Shown piece by piece: positions 18,205 to 27,198 of a DNA stretch of 58,648 bases; within the stretch, counting starts at the first letter, position 1, and the number at the start of each line of letters is the position of its first letter. Source of the DNA: Leptolyngbya sp. FACHB-8 (GTDB lineage Bacteria; Cyanobacteriota; Cyanobacteriia; Elainellales; Elainellaceae); NCBI RefSeq assembly GCF_014695575.1, contig NZ_JACJOO010000035.1:1-58648 (forward strand). The letters run 5' to 3'. Made by a program: the position numbers and the translations under genes. Under the pieces are notes generated by a model, which ran no database searches, was not told the DNA's origin, and worked only from the letters and a program-made list of their open reading frames with translations.

Positions 18205-18789
18205 ATGAGTGAGACTGAGTTCCCCGTTGCTAATCGGCCTGAGGAGCCCACTTATGAATGCGAAGCTTCTGATCTGGATGGCGACGAGCTAAGTAGGGAA
18301 GTGGCTGTCCATACAGAGCAGCTTGAGGGGCGACGGCGGCGGATCTCTGCAGAGTTGCCGTTGCCCTACTCCTGTCAGCAACTATGGCAAATTCTCACAG
18401 ACTATGATCACCTGGCAGACTTCATTCCTAGCCTGACCAAGAGCCAGCGAATTGACCATCCTAGTGGTGGCATTCGAGTTGAGCAGGTAGGAGCAGAGAC
18501 ATTTCTACGCTTGAAGGTGTGTCTGCGGGTCGTGTTGGATATGGTAGAGAGCTTTCCGAACGAGATACAGTTCTCGATGGTTGAGGGGGATCTCCGGCAA
18601 TTTACCGGAGCCTGGCAATTGACACCTCAACCAGAAGCCCGTGGTACCGTATTACGCTATGTAGTCACAGTACAACCCGGCCGAGCTATTCCCATCAGTA
18701 TTATTGAGCGCAATTTGCGACACAATTTAGTCCGAAACCTATTAGCCATTCGTCAGCGAGCCGATGTTCTGTTCAACAACTCCCTGTAG
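18205..18789 (+). CDS. SRPBCC (START-like) cyclase/dehydrase family protein
   Basis: This 194-residue protein has an acidic leader (1-45) and a single SRPBCC lipid/ligand-binding domain (about 46-190). The domain is marked by LPLPYSCQQLWQILTDYDHLADFIPSL and ends with an amphipathic helix (IERNLRHNLVRNLLAIRQRAD). The closest description is the polyketide cyclase/coenzyme Q-binding family (COG2867), which binds hydrophobic ligands. It lies 122 bases after the histidine kinase gene on the same strand and is followed by a strong terminator. The ligand cannot be predicted. Confidence 0.82.
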   Translation: MSETEFPVANRPEEPTYECEASDLDGDELSREVAVHTEQLEGRRRRISAELPLPYSCQQLWQILTDYDHLADFIPSLTKSQRIDHPSGGIRVEQVGAETFLRLKVCLRVVLDMVESFPNEIQFSMVEGDLRQFTGAWQLTPQPEARGTVLRYVVTVQPGRAIPISIIERNLRHNLVRNLLAIRQRADVLFNNSL

Positions 18790-18807
18790 TTTTGGCATTG
18801 CTGAATA

Positions 18808-18850
18808 GGGAAATGGTATTGAGGTCTCACCCCAATACCATTTCCCTTTT
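18808..18850 (+). terminator. Terminator of the SRPBCC gene
   Basis: The main stem is 14 bp (18808-18821 with 18833-18846) and extends further past one A-C position. It is followed by TTTT at 18847-18850. It starts 19 bases after the stop codon. The stem sequence (GGGAAAT...) resembles the hairpin at 37991-38028. Confidence 0.75.
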
Positions 18851-18856
18851 GTACTT

Positions 18857-18976
18857 AACCTCAGTTCGGGATAAGCTGAAGTGCTCATTTTGGTGTGTAC
18901 TATGTGAACGCCAAGATGGGCGTTTTCGAGTGCCGCGGCGCGGCACTCGAAAACGCCCTTAACCCGAACTCAGGTT
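18857..18976. repeat. Three-way-junction palindromic element, copy 1 of the AACCTGAGTTCGGG family
   Basis: The outer arms are AACCTCAGTTCGGG (18857-18870) and its near-complement (18963-18976), with one mismatch. They enclose two hairpin arms. Arm 1 is 18883-18896 with 18908-18921 (14 bp, three G-T pairs). Arm 2 is 18918-18936 with 18940-18958 (19 bp, perfect). The arms share four bases, so they may compete. Two more copies stand in tandem at 40785-40908 and 40917-40998. Confidence 0.85.
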
Positions 18977-19014
18977 ACTTAACCCTGTACTGGGTGACTC
19001 CGTAAGAATTGATA

Positions 19015-19623
19015 TTAGAATCGGTGGCCTAGCCCAAGCTGAACGCGGACGGGATTCATTTCCTGACTGCTGGTGGGGTGGTAGCGCACATCTCCGTAAA
19101 CCACAACACTGCGGTTGATTGCCGCTTCGACACCCGTGCTGAGGACAACTCCGTCGCGATCGCCCAGTACTGTCTGTGCCCCAGGTTGTACCAGGGCATA
19201 TCCGGCTCCTGCATATACATTTGCGCTACTCCCAACAGGGACGTCATAGGACAGCATCGGCATTACTGCTTCAATGTCATCCCCTAAAACAACAGCCCCC
19301 CGAATGGATACTGGGAAACCTTGCACATCAATACGGGTTTGAAGATTGCGCTGTCCCGTATGGCCTGAGGAATTCCGCGAGCCCTCAACCTGATCCTCAA
19401 CCCAGGCGCGAGAACTTCCAGTACCGAGCAGGCTGCCTAGGCTCTCTCTCATGTTAGAACCATCTACCGTAGCTCCCAGATAACTTCCTTCCAACCCATG
19501 CGTCTGGGTACGAATTTGGGGCTGAGTTTGACCTTGCGTTTGGGCGATCGCGGCCTGTTCCCCTAACCCTACTACCCCGAACCCGAGCCCAACCAAGAAC
19601 CACAACCACCGCTTTTCCATCAT
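19015..19623 (-). CDS. Small outer-membrane beta-barrel-like protein
   Basis: I take the start at the tandem ATG codons near 19623 (202 residues), because they directly precede a Sec signal peptide (KRWLWFLVGLGFGVVGL... cleaved near AIA). The mature part has a Gln/Thr-rich linker and then alternating hydrophobic strands (MPMLSYDVPVGSSANVYAGAGYALV, SVVVYGDVRYHP). It ends in ...VQLGLGHRF, a terminal Phe typical of outer-membrane barrels recognised by BamA. About eight strands would fit. It resembles OmpA-like or porin-like small barrels, but no family is certain. Confidence 0.7.
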   Translation of the reverse strand: MMEKRWLWFLVGLGFGVVGLGEQAAIAQTQGQTQPQIRTQTHGLEGSYLGATVDGSNMRESLGSLLGTGSSRAWVEDQVEGSRNSSGHTGQRNLQTRIDVQGFPVSIRGAVVLGDDIEAVMPMLSYDVPVGSSANVYAGAGYALVQPGAQTVLGDRDGVVLSTGVEAAINRSVVVYGDVRYHPTSSQEMNPVRVQLGLGHRF

Positions 19624-19810
19624 GAATTCCCTACAATGCCTAACCCGGCAGAAATCGAACACAACACCCGCCACATTCTGTTTTCTGGCCAGGGCACTCG
19701 TTAATTTACGCCCCTGAAGCCCCTTGCTCAGGGCAGTTTAAGAAGATTCAGGGGAACAGCATCACTGTTGCGATCGTCGCTCTCTGCATTTGAACTGATA
19801 TTCTTTCAAG

Positions 19811-19848
19811 AGCTATAAAATGGGTTCCCCAAAAGCCGTTTTATAGCT
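19811..19848. repeat. Hairpin near the rpsD 3' region
   Basis: AGAGCTATAAAA pairs with TTTTATAGCTCT at the outside, with further weak pairs inside. It lies just past the rpsD terminator and belongs to the window's set of intergenic palindromes. Confidence 0.6.
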
Positions 19849-19859
19849 CTAAAGGCCAT

Positions 19860-19890
19860 AAAAAAATCCCCCGATGACGGATCGGGGGAT
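19860..19890 (-). terminator. Intrinsic terminator of rpsD
   Basis: A 10-bp stem (ATCCCCCGAT/ATCGGGGGAT, loop GACGG) is followed on the minus strand by a run of T residues. It is a textbook rho-independent terminator about 70 bases past the rpsD stop codon. Confidence 0.9.
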
Positions 19891-19957
19891 CAGGAGAATT
19901 ATGCTTGCTGCATCAGATGATGGCGCACCGCAGCCGCACAGTGGCACCTCTGAATCA

Positions 19958-20590
19958 TTAGGCTTGTCGAGAGTAGTACTCAACAACCAACAGTTCGTCA
20001 ATATTGAGGGCAACCCATTCTCGCTCAATGGTGCTGGTCACCCTGGCGGTTAGCTTAGCTTTATCAAACTCTAAATGAGTTGGAACGTTGGCCAGACCGG
20101 GGTATTGCAGGTTTTCTTCTACCAGCTTACGAGACCGTTCCGTGGAGCTCACACCGATTTCTTCACCTGCCCTGATTTGGTAGCTGGGCACGTTAACCCG
20201 CTTACCATTGACGGTGATGTGGCCGTGGCTCACCAACTGCCGAGCCGCAGGAATGGTAGGAGCCATACCCAAGCGGAAAATGGTGTTGTCCAAACGCATT
20301 TCAAGCAGTTGCAACAGAATCTGACCAGTAGAACCGGGAGTTCTGCGAGCTTTGCGGACATAGCGCAGCATTTGACGCTCGCTGACGCCGTAGTTAAATC
20401 TCAGTTTTTGCTTTTCTTTCAGTCGTCGAGCATATTCAGACTCTTTACGACGAGCTGCCCCATGTTGACCGGGGGGGTTGGTTCGCTTGCCAGACTGCCG
20501 CCGATCTTTGCGGGTCAGACCGGGAAGAGTGTCCGTTCCGGTACACAAGCGACGAACGATGCGGAGGCGAGGGCCTCGATAACGCGCCAT
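19958..20590 (-). CDS. rpsD: 30S ribosomal protein S4
   Basis: S4 binds the 5' domain of 16S rRNA early in small-subunit assembly. The 210-residue product starts [15 protein letters not shown] and shows the [19 protein letters not shown] loop. It contains the S4 RNA-binding module ([31 protein letters not shown]). It is slightly longer than the usual 200-205 residues. As in most cyanobacteria it stands alone rather than in the alpha operon. It has a strong terminator downstream. Confidence 0.98.
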   Translation of the reverse strand: MARYRGPRLRIVRRLCTGTDTLPGLTRKDRRQSGKRTNPPGQHGAARRKESEYARRLKEKQKLRFNYGVSERQMLRYVRKARRTPGSTGQILLQLLEMRLDNTIFRLGMAPTIPAARQLVSHGHITVNGKRVNVPSYQIRAGEEIGVSSTERSRKLVEENLQYPGLANVPTHLEFDKAKLTARVTSTIEREWVALNIDELLVVEYYSRQA

Positions 20591-21120
20591 CTAACGTTTT
20601 CTCCTAGAAGTGTCCACAAACAATTCATGATAGCAGGGTTTGCCAGAAGAAAGAGGAACACTCAGAAGAATTCAGCAATTCTATTGTGAGCTCTAAAGCT
20701 CAAAAACCACTCGCCTGAGACAAGCGGTTTTTGACTTGATTTCAAGAGGAGAATTGCTGAGCCGAATCAGTTATTTAGGCACAGCGGGTTAGTATTAAAC
20801 CAGACGGACCACTCAATCCACCCCAAGGGACTATTCCAAGACAACCGGAACTGTTTAACTAACCTTGAGGTCCAGAGCATAAAGGGGATAGGAACAATAT
20901 TAACTTTTTCTAATACCCAAAATAGCTTTACATACAGAAAACGAATAGTTGAGCATTTCATGATAAAAGCAGACGCGGAATCCTGGGGTTCTAGGCTAAG
21001 ATACGAAGCTGGAAATCAAGACTGACAACTGAGTTACAAGGCTGCCTCTGGAGTTGGGTGCAATTCCTTGAAGGTAGAATAAGTCAGCGATCCCACGTTC
21101 ATAAGGAATTTGAAAATTTA
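20591..21120. other. Divergent intergenic region, rpsD / DUF4327-like gene
   Basis: This 530-bp gap contains the three-way-junction element at 20672-20760. The rest is AT-rich and should hold the rpsD promoter and leader and the promoter of the plus-strand gene. No RNA gene is recognised. Confidence 0.5.
20672..20760. repeat. Three-way-junction palindromic element, copy A of the CAGCAATTCT family
   Basis: An 11-bp perfect outer stem (20672-20682 with 20750-20760) encloses a 6-bp arm (TGAGCT/AGCTCA, 20687-20702) and a 9-bp arm (20700-20708 with 20726-20734). The right part, ending GAATTGCTG, recurs in the element at 54605-54732. It sits in the rpsD upstream region. Confidence 0.75.
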
Positions 21121-21360
21121 ATGATGGTTAAGGAAGCTGTTGTGAATTCATCAGTTGCGCATCCTATGTCTAAACTCCAGAGACAGGTGCGCTCCCTGGT
21201 CGAGTCAAAGATGCTGAAGCCCAACGATCGCCTCTGGAAAATTGCGCTCCTCTACGGCGATGAGTGGGCTTACTGGAAGCACGAGCTGGAAGAGTTTGAA
21301 TTTACCATGCGAGATCCCATCAGCGATTTGCTGGCTGTGGAAACCTGGGAAGAAGAGTAA
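21121..21360 (+). CDS. DUF4327-like small cyanobacterial protein
   Basis: This 79-residue soluble acidic protein is conserved in pattern with DUF4327. The pattern is a helix with LVES near the start, LWKIALLYGDEW in the middle and HELEEFEFTMRDPISDLLAVETWEEE-type residues at the end. I chose the ATG at 21121 rather than 21058 because the extra 21 residues are unlike the family. AAGGA lies about 12 bases upstream. The function is unknown. It is followed by a 12-bp hairpin. Confidence 0.7.
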   Translation: MMVKEAVVNSSVAHPMSKLQRQVRSLVESKMLKPNDRLWKIALLYGDEWAYWKHELEEFEFTMRDPISDLLAVETWEEE

Positions 21361-21371
21361 TTTTGGTGAAA

Positions 21372-21407
21372 GGGTCAGTGTTCGACGCCATGCTTGAACA
21401 CTGACCC
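21372..21407 (+). terminator. Hairpin behind the DUF4327-like gene
   Basis: A 12-bp perfect stem (GGGTCAGTGTTC with its complement, 21372-21383 and 21396-21407) starts 12 bases past the stop codon. It has no T tract. It is probably a 3'-end structure of this short transcript. Confidence 0.55.
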
Positions 21408-21537
21408 ACGTTATATAGGCTGCCGTTGCAGTATTTTCAGAATGTTCATACCTGTCTAAGAGATAGGGGTTGGTCTTTCAAAACCTACTCTCTATTGCCG
21501 ATGCCTTAGACCATTTAAAAAACTCTCGATAATGCCT

Positions 21538-21628
21538 AATACTGAACGGCGGAAATCAACTCATGTTTATAGATGAGGGGTGCTTTGCTCCATCTCCAAA
21601 CATAGGTTAATCTCTGCCGTTTAGTACT
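21538..21628. repeat. Nested palindromic element with GGGGTGCTT apex
   Basis: The outer arms 21538-21553 and 21613-21628 match at 13 of 16 positions, and two of the differences are G-T pairs. Inside, AACTCATGTTT (21558-21568) pairs imperfectly with 21598-21608, and AGATG/CATCT closes an apex that carries GGGGTGCTTTGC. The apex sequence matches those at 9047 and 36871. Confidence 0.65.
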
Positions 21629-21692
21629 ACGTTGATTGAGTTTTGTAGAAGAGATAATTCTTTCATAAGACTCAATCGAACTAAATTCTGAA

Positions 21693-23678
21693 CTACCCCC
21701 GGGGTAGTTTGGCTAGATTTGGACGTACTCTGGCTCGCACAACAACAGCAGTAATGTTGTCATGGCCATTATGAGCATTTGCCAAATCGATCAAAGCATT
21801 CACGCCTTGCTCCAGATTGACCTGGGTACTGAGCAACGGCTCTATATGGCTATCACAGTATTTTTCGAGTAGATCGTTATCGGTCAGCCCGTCTGAGCAC
21901 AGCAGGAGCAGCAAATCCTCATTCAGCTCAAGGAATTGCACATCAGGATTTACGAATTGCTCATCCCGAGGGCCAAGCGCCTGAGTGAGTTGGTAGGCAT
22001 CAGGACGGGCATAGGCGATCGCCGCTTCTACCCCCCGCTGAATTTCCCGCTGGCCAACTTCATGATCTACTGTCACCTGCTCTAGTCCCGAGCGGCGGCT
22101 AAAACGGTAGAGACGGCTATCCCCAACGTGGGCGATCGCCACTTGCGTCCCATGAACCAGCACCAACACTAGCGTGGTGCCCATGCGCCCACTACCTGAG
22201 CTGTCATTTTTCTGGTTCATCTCGTAGAGGGCACTGTTAGCAACGCGGATCCCCTCACGAATAACAGCTTCAGAAGGCATTTCATCAGCCCAGTTCTGAG
22301 CGAAATAATCACGTAGGGTTTGGGCAGCCATTTCGCTAGCGACCTCCCCACTAGCATGCCCCCCCATACCGTCACAGAGGATGTAGAGCCCTTTTACCTG
22401 AAGCTTACGCTCGGTGATACTTTCGCTCTTAATGGCTTCGGTTTGAATGCAGAAAAAGTCTTCGTTGTGGTCTCGCTGTCGCCCAACATCGCTACGTCCG
22501 GCTTCTTCCAAACTGACCAGAATCATCGGAAGCACAATAGTGGGAATGTCATCACTCTCGCCCACTGGGTCATCCTCATCTGAATCGTTTAATTCAAGAC
22601 GGGTAGCGCCCATGACCACATTAGTATCTGGGACATCTGAAGCTACTGGAGCTACTGGCTCGACCTCTGCGTATTTCAGCATGGGCTGGGTTGTGTCTTC
22701 AGATACGTCCGCTCTGCCAGCGGGTGGGGTAGGAATGGTATTCAGCTCCTCAGGAGGATTTTGTAGCGCCAGGGCGATCAATTCCAGTTGCGATCGCAAA
22801 ACCTCTGAGGTCGCGACCAGCTCGGCAATCATATCGGTGCAAAGCTGGTTTAGAGCCTGAATGGAAGGATGATCCCCGTAAGTTGCGAGCAGCTGTTGCC
22901 AGAACTGCCCGAGTCGCTTCAGGCTGGCATCATCCACGGAGGTGTCTTCAAAGAGCCGCTGCAAATAGAGAAGTTGGTCTTCATCGATCCGCAGATTCCC
23001 CGGTTGCAGCAAGCTATCTCCATAGCCTCGGGGTTGCAGAGCCGTCCACAGCTCTGCCATCTGGTGAAAGAGATGAAGAATCTGGAAAGGCGCCAGGGGC
23101 TGCTGTTTCCAGACATCAATCATAGGCAGCAAATACTGGCGGTCCTCCAGCAGGACAATGATCAGATTGCCTTCTTCCCAAGCATCGCGGACCGTTGGTA
23201 AGGATGGATACAATTGCTGCTCCAGTTCCAGGTAATCCAGAGCAATCGTGGGGATCGGATACTCTTCTGATGTGGAGGTGGACACTCCCTCCGTTGGCAG
23301 ATCCTGTTCCTTGCAAAGCAGATCCAGACGAGAGGGGCGCAGGGGTTGGCAATCGAGCACCCGCACATCGGCCCCGACGGTTCCTATAGTCGCTACAGGT
23401 AGGGGTTCTAGCAGTTGATAGCGCTGTTCTTTATCGAGGTACTCCGCTCGGGGGAAGCTATCGGATTGCCCCTCGGACTGGACAGCGTTATTTCTACTTT
23501 GCACCACAGCTCGCCAAAATGTCCCTGTAACGGCATGACATTTTGGGCAAGCTTCCAGGTCTACTGGCACCATTGCGCCGCAAGACAAACACTTCCGCTC
23601 TGTCAGTGAAGTGCCACACTTCTGACAGAACCTGTTGTTGTCTGGGTTCTCAAATTGACATTCCAGGCAAACGAGCAT
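21693..23678 (-). CDS. Zinc-ribbon PP2C-type protein phosphatase
   Basis: This 661-residue protein has two N-terminal zinc ribbons (CLECQFENPDNNRFCQKCG and CLSCGAMVPVDLEACPKC). A central region (about 75-330) resembles a decayed kinase fold. The C-terminal PPM/PP2C serine/threonine phosphatase domain (about 395-655) has metal-binding motifs RDHNEDFF, LCDGMGGHASGEVAS, IAHVGDSRLYR and CSDGLTDND. It should remove phosphate from Ser/Thr residues in the cytoplasm. In the central region LLQPGNLRIDED stands where a kinase would have its catalytic loop, and no DFG is visible, so that part is probably inactive. It is transcribed alone. Confidence 0.88.
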   Translation of the reverse strand: MLVCLECQFENPDNNRFCQKCGTSLTERKCLSCGAMVPVDLEACPKCHAVTGTFWRAVVQSRNNAVQSEGQSDSFPRAEYLDKEQRYQLLEPLPVATIGTVGADVRVLDCQPLRPSRLDLLCKEQDLPTEGVSTSTSEEYPIPTIALDYLELEQQLYPSLPTVRDAWEEGNLIIVLLEDRQYLLPMIDVWKQQPLAPFQILHLFHQMAELWTALQPRGYGDSLLQPGNLRIDEDQLLYLQRLFEDTSVDDASLKRLGQFWQQLLATYGDHPSIQALNQLCTDMIAELVATSEVLRSQLELIALALQNPPEELNTIPTPPAGRADVSEDTTQPMLKYAEVEPVAPVASDVPDTNVVMGATRLELNDSDEDDPVGESDDIPTIVLPMILVSLEEAGRSDVGRQRDHNEDFFCIQTEAIKSESITERKLQVKGLYILCDGMGGHASGEVASEMAAQTLRDYFAQNWADEMPSEAVIREGIRVANSALYEMNQKNDSSGSGRMGTTLVLVLVHGTQVAIAHVGDSRLYRFSRRSGLEQVTVDHEVGQREIQRGVEAAIAYARPDAYQLTQALGPRDEQFVNPDVQFLELNEDLLLLLCSDGLTDNDLLEKYCDSHIEPLLSTQVNLEQGVNALIDLANAHNGHDNITAVVVRARVRPNLAKLPRG

Positions 23679-23922
23679 GTCGGGGATTCCTTACACTTAT
23701 CCCAGCTATGGATACCGGTGCAGACACTCCTCCAGGAGCTTAGCGGATTTGTTCTGTAGAATAGCTCAGGACTGCTCAGCACATGCCCTGGAGAAGATCA
23801 GACCGTGCGATCGTCGCCTTTCAGATCACAGTGGGTCATTATCTTAAGCCTACACGAGGTACCCCAAACCTGTATCTGTTAGCGTACCCATTGCACTTCT
23901 ACAGCACAACATTCCTTCTTGA

Positions 23923-24549
23923 TCATCGCCGTCTTTTGACATTTTGAACCATATCAATTTGCAACAGCTTTACATCGGCGGGAGAAAGATAACGCCATTC
24001 GCCGGGTTGTAGCCCTGTGAGTCGGAGGTGGGCGATCGCCACTCGCACCAACCGCAACGTCGGAAATCCCACGGCTGCCGTCATTCGCCGCACTTGCCGG
24101 TTACGTCCCTCTGTCAATGTCATCTCCAGCCAGGCCGTTGGAACATTCTTACGGAACCGGATCGGAGGTTCTCGGGCCGGCAACTCCGGTTCCTCACATA
24201 ACAAACGTACTTTAGCTGGACGGGTACGATAGCCGCGAATCACAACGCCCTGCTGCAGTTGATCCAAAGCCGCCGCATCAGGAACTCGTTCAACCTGCAC
24301 CCAGTAGGTACGGGGGTGGGCGTACTTAGGGTCTAGCAATTGATTTTGTAACTTGCCATCATCTGTAAGCAGCAGTAACCCCTCACTATCGCGATCCAGC
24401 CGTCCAACAGGGTAAACATCTGGGACGGGAATGAAATCCTTTAGGGTACGGCAACTCGCTCCAGCAGCCTCATCTGATGGCATATCAGGACGGCTGAACT
24501 GAGTTAACACATCGTAGGGTTTGTAGAACACAAGATAGCGGTAAGGCAC
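23923..24549 (-). CDS. rRNA pseudouridine synthase, RluE/RsuA family
   Basis: This 208-residue enzyme converts specific uridines in rRNA to pseudouridine. The catalytic aspartate lies in VYPVGRLDRDSEGLLLLTDDG, and the second family motif is EGRNRQVRRMTAAVGFPTLRLVRV. There is no separate N-terminal S4 domain, and the length and opening (YRYLVFYKPYDVLTQFS) fit the RluE branch, which acts on 23S rRNA. The exact target uridine is inferred from family only. It is a single gene, divergent from the membrane protein gene at 24730. Confidence 0.9.
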   Translation of the reverse strand: MPYRYLVFYKPYDVLTQFSRPDMPSDEAAGASCRTLKDFIPVPDVYPVGRLDRDSEGLLLLTDDGKLQNQLLDPKYAHPRTYWVQVERVPDAAALDQLQQGVVIRGYRTRPAKVRLLCEEPELPAREPPIRFRKNVPTAWLEMTLTEGRNRQVRRMTAAVGFPTLRLVRVAIAHLRLTGLQPGEWRYLSPADVKLLQIDMVQNVKRRR

Positions 24550-24729
24550 AAAACTCCAAGGTCTGGCTCTATCATCAGGCCCAATTATTTAACAGGAATT
24601 GCAACGAAATGCTGCGTTTTCTAAAACATTTGTTGCGCGGATTTAAGAGAGATTGAGTCGACCTCCTCAAAAAGGAAAACACCCTTTACGCTGATCATCT
24701 AATACGTCTGGTTACTCGGTGGGATTGCC

Positions 24730-25044
24730 ATGGATAAGATACAGAGATATCGCGTTTTTTGCACGCTTTCTTTCGGAGATATTTACGGGCAGATTGTCGT
24801 CTGGCTAGTGGTTATTTTCTTGAGCCTCGCGAGTGCCATGGCATTGTTAGGAAGTAGCCGCCCTATCTATGCTTTGGCAACAGTAGGACTAATTCTGGTG
24901 CTGTCTTTGCCGTTCCTACTATTTGCATTTGTAACGACTCTACTGAACCATATTGAATTTAAGACTGTTGACCCGGCTGACGAAAAGCGGACGACATCTC
25001 GTTCATCGAACTCTGGCCAGCGTCCAGCTCAGCTTGCTAGCTAA
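24730..25044 (+). CDS. Two-helix membrane protein of unknown function
   Basis: The 104-residue product has two predicted membrane helices (about 18-40, IVVWLVVIFLSLASAMAL, and 47-70, LATVGLILVLSLPFLLFAFV). The C-terminal tail is polar and Ser/Arg-rich. I recognise no domain. It precedes sdhA but is separated from it by a strong terminator, so the two are not cotranscribed. Confidence 0.6.
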   Translation: MDKIQRYRVFCTLSFGDIYGQIVVWLVVIFLSLASAMALLGSSRPIYALATVGLILVLSLPFLLFAFVTTLLNHIEFKTVDPADEKRTTSRSSNSGQRPAQLAS

Positions 25045-25116
25045 CACTTTCAGTGTAATTTTGTGTACCGTCACCTTACAGAATCAACCTGAAATAAACC
25101 CTCTGAATTTTTTATA

Positions 25117-25152
25117 AAAAGCTCTCTATCCTACGGCAGAGAGCTTTTTTTT
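25117..25152 (+). terminator. Intrinsic terminator before sdhA
   Basis: An 11-bp stem (25117-25127 with 25138-25148) runs into eight T residues (25145-25152). It ends the transcript of the small membrane protein gene. Confidence 0.9.
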
Positions 25153-25236
25153 GCGACACGATAGAGGTAGTGATGCAAACCCGCCATGCCGGGTCTGACT
25201 TTATTCGTTTTCGTTCTTCAGAATTTTCCCCTCAGC

Positions 25237-26964
25237 ATGATTGAACACGACGTCATTATCATTGGTGGTGGCCTGGCGGGATCACGGGCTGCTGTTGAGA
25301 TTGCCCGCACCGATCCACGGCTCAGCATTGCGGTCATCGCCAAAACTCATCCCATTCGGTCCCACTCTGTAGCAGCTCAAGGGGGCATGGCTGCCAGCCT
25401 CAAGAATGTGGATACCGAAGACACCTGGGAAGCCCATGCCTTCGACACCGTTAAAGGCTCTGATTATCTGGCGGATCAAGATGCAGTGGCCATCCTGACT
25501 CAAGAAGCCCCGAATGTGGTGATTGACCTGGAACACATGGGGGTCATGTTTTCCCGCTTACCCGATGGCCGCATTGCTCAGCGCGCCTTTGGCGGTCATT
25601 CCCATCGACGTACGTGCTATGCCGCCGACAAAACAGGCCATGCCATTTTGCACGAGCTCGTCAATAACTTGCGGCGCTATGGCGTTACCATTTACGACGA
25701 GTGGTATGTGATGCGGCTGATCGTCGAGGATGGCCAAGCGAAGGGCGTTGTCATGTTCCGCATTGAGGACGGACGCTTAGAAGTGGCCCGAGCTAAAGCT
25801 GTAATGTTTGCCACAGGGGGTTATGGCCGGGTTTATAACAGTACCTCCAATGACTTTGCTTCCACAGGCGATGGGTTAGCTATGACTGCGGCTGCTGGGC
25901 TTCCCCTCGAAGACATGGAATTTGTTCAGTTCCATCCCACGGGGCTATATCCAGTTGGGGTGTTGATTTCGGAAGCAGTGCGGGGGGAAGGAGCCTACCT
26001 GATTAACAGTGAAGGTGAGCGCTTCATGGAGCGGTATGCCCCAAGCCGCATGGAACTGGCTCCCCGTGATATTACCTCACGAGCCATTGTGAAAGAGATC
26101 CGGGCAGGGCGAGGCATTCACTTGGATGGTAGTGCAGGTGGACCATTTGTTCACTTAGATGTGCGTCACCTTGGGAAAGAGCGGATTATGAGCCGCATTC
26201 CTTTCTGTTGGGAAGAGTCTCATCGCTTGGTTGGGGTGGATGCGGTGCATGAGCCGATTCCTGTGCGTCCTACCGTGCATTACTCGATGGGCGGCATTCC
26301 CACTAACACAGATGGGCAGGTGCGGAGCAGCCCAGAGGGACTTGTAGACGGATTTTTTGCGGCGGGGGAAGCAGCCTGTGTCTCGGTACATGGAGCTAAT
26401 CGCTTAGGCAGTAACTCGCTACTGGAGTGTGTCGTGTATGGGCGGCGGACAGGAGCGGCGATCGCCCGCTATGTCCAGAACCGCAAGCTCCCTGAAATCC
26501 ATGAAGCCTATTACATCCAGGAGGCTAATCAGCGAATTCAAACCCTCTTGGATAGCCGAGGGAAAAACCGGGTATCTACTGTGCGGCAAGCATTTCAGGA
26601 TTGTATGACCGACCATTGCGGCGTATTCCGAAATGAATCGGTCATGCAAGAAGGGCTGATTCGCCTGCAAACAGTACGAGAGCAAGCTGCCGATGTCTAT
26701 CTGGATGATCGAGGCAAACTTTGGAACTCGGACTTAATTGAAGCGTTGGAGCTGCAAAGCCTACTCACCGTAGGCGAGGTCATTCTTACCAGTGCCCTGA
26801 ACCGTCAGGAAAGCCGAGGTTCCCACTCCCGAGAAGATTTTCTGGAGCGAGATGATGGTAAATTTTTGAAACACACCCTGGCCTACTATTCGCCAGCGGG
26901 GATTGAAATTCGGTATTTCCCCGTGACGATCGCCCAATTTCAACCGCAGGAGCGGAAGTACTAA
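25237..26964 (+). CDS. sdhA: Succinate dehydrogenase/fumarate reductase flavoprotein subunit
   Basis: SdhA oxidises succinate to fumarate and feeds electrons to the plastoquinone pool at the thylakoid or plasma membrane. I place the start at 25237 (575 residues) because the FAD-binding strand HDVIIIGGGLAGSRA follows at once. The frame opens 17 codons earlier, at 25186. H43 in IRSHSVAAQGGM is at the position of the covalent FAD histidine. Substrate motifs include HPTGLYPVGVLISEAVRGEG, and the C-terminal domain has ANRLGSNSLLE. No sdhB or membrane subunit is adjacent, as is usual in cyanobacteria. A hairpin follows at 26971. Confidence 0.95.
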   Translation: MIEHDVIIIGGGLAGSRAAVEIARTDPRLSIAVIAKTHPIRSHSVAAQGGMAASLKNVDTEDTWEAHAFDTVKGSDYLADQDAVAILTQEAPNVVIDLEHMGVMFSRLPDGRIAQRAFGGHSHRRTCYAADKTGHAILHELVNNLRRYGVTIYDEWYVMRLIVEDGQAKGVVMFRIEDGRLEVARAKAVMFATGGYGRVYNSTSNDFASTGDGLAMTAAAGLPLEDMEFVQFHPTGLYPVGVLISEAVRGEGAYLINSEGERFMERYAPSRMELAPRDITSRAIVKEIRAGRGIHLDGSAGGPFVHLDVRHLGKERIMSRIPFCWEESHRLVGVDAVHEPIPVRPTVHYSMGGIPTNTDGQVRSSPEGLVDGFFAAGEAACVSVHGANRLGSNSLLECVVYGRRTGAAIARYVQNRKLPEIHEAYYIQEANQRIQTLLDSRGKNRVSTVRQAFQDCMTDHCGVFRNESVMQEGLIRLQTVREQAADVYLDDRGKLWNSDLIEALELQSLLTVGEVILTSALNRQESRGSHSREDFLERDDGKFLKHTLAYYSPAGIEIRYFPVTIAQFQPQERKY

Positions 26965-26970
26965 GGGAGC

Positions 26971-27000
26971 TGGATTGTGCGTGATAGCGCGCGCAATCCA
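26971..27000 (+). terminator. Hairpin behind sdhA
   Basis: An 11-bp stem (26971-26981 with 26990-27000, one G-T pair) begins 6 bases after the sdhA stop codon. A second 11-bp hairpin follows at 27023-27048 (TTAAGGGTTGG/CCAGCCCTTAA, one G-T pair). A third, looser palindrome spans about 27059-27138. Together they form the 3' end of the sdhA transcript. Confidence 0.55.
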
Positions 27001-27198
27001 ACCCTCTAGAGTCTTGTCAAAGTTAAGGGTTGGGCAACCAGCCCTTAAATTCCAATGCTAGTGCGTGTTTTAAAGCTTACTGGGAGAGTTGTTTTTCGTG
27101 CGCTTTGCACCCAAAAACAATGTTAAAACAGACTCTAGTAAATTCCTCAAGGCCAGAGGTGGTATCGAAGACCACGTTGGTGAAGGCAGACCACCCAT

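Larger units (their letters stand above)
21361..21692. other. Convergent intergenic region with two palindromes
   Basis: This 332-bp gap between the DUF4327-like gene and the convergent phosphatase gene is largely filled by the hairpin at 21372-21407 and the nested element at 21538-21628. No gene is visible. Confidence 0.55.
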
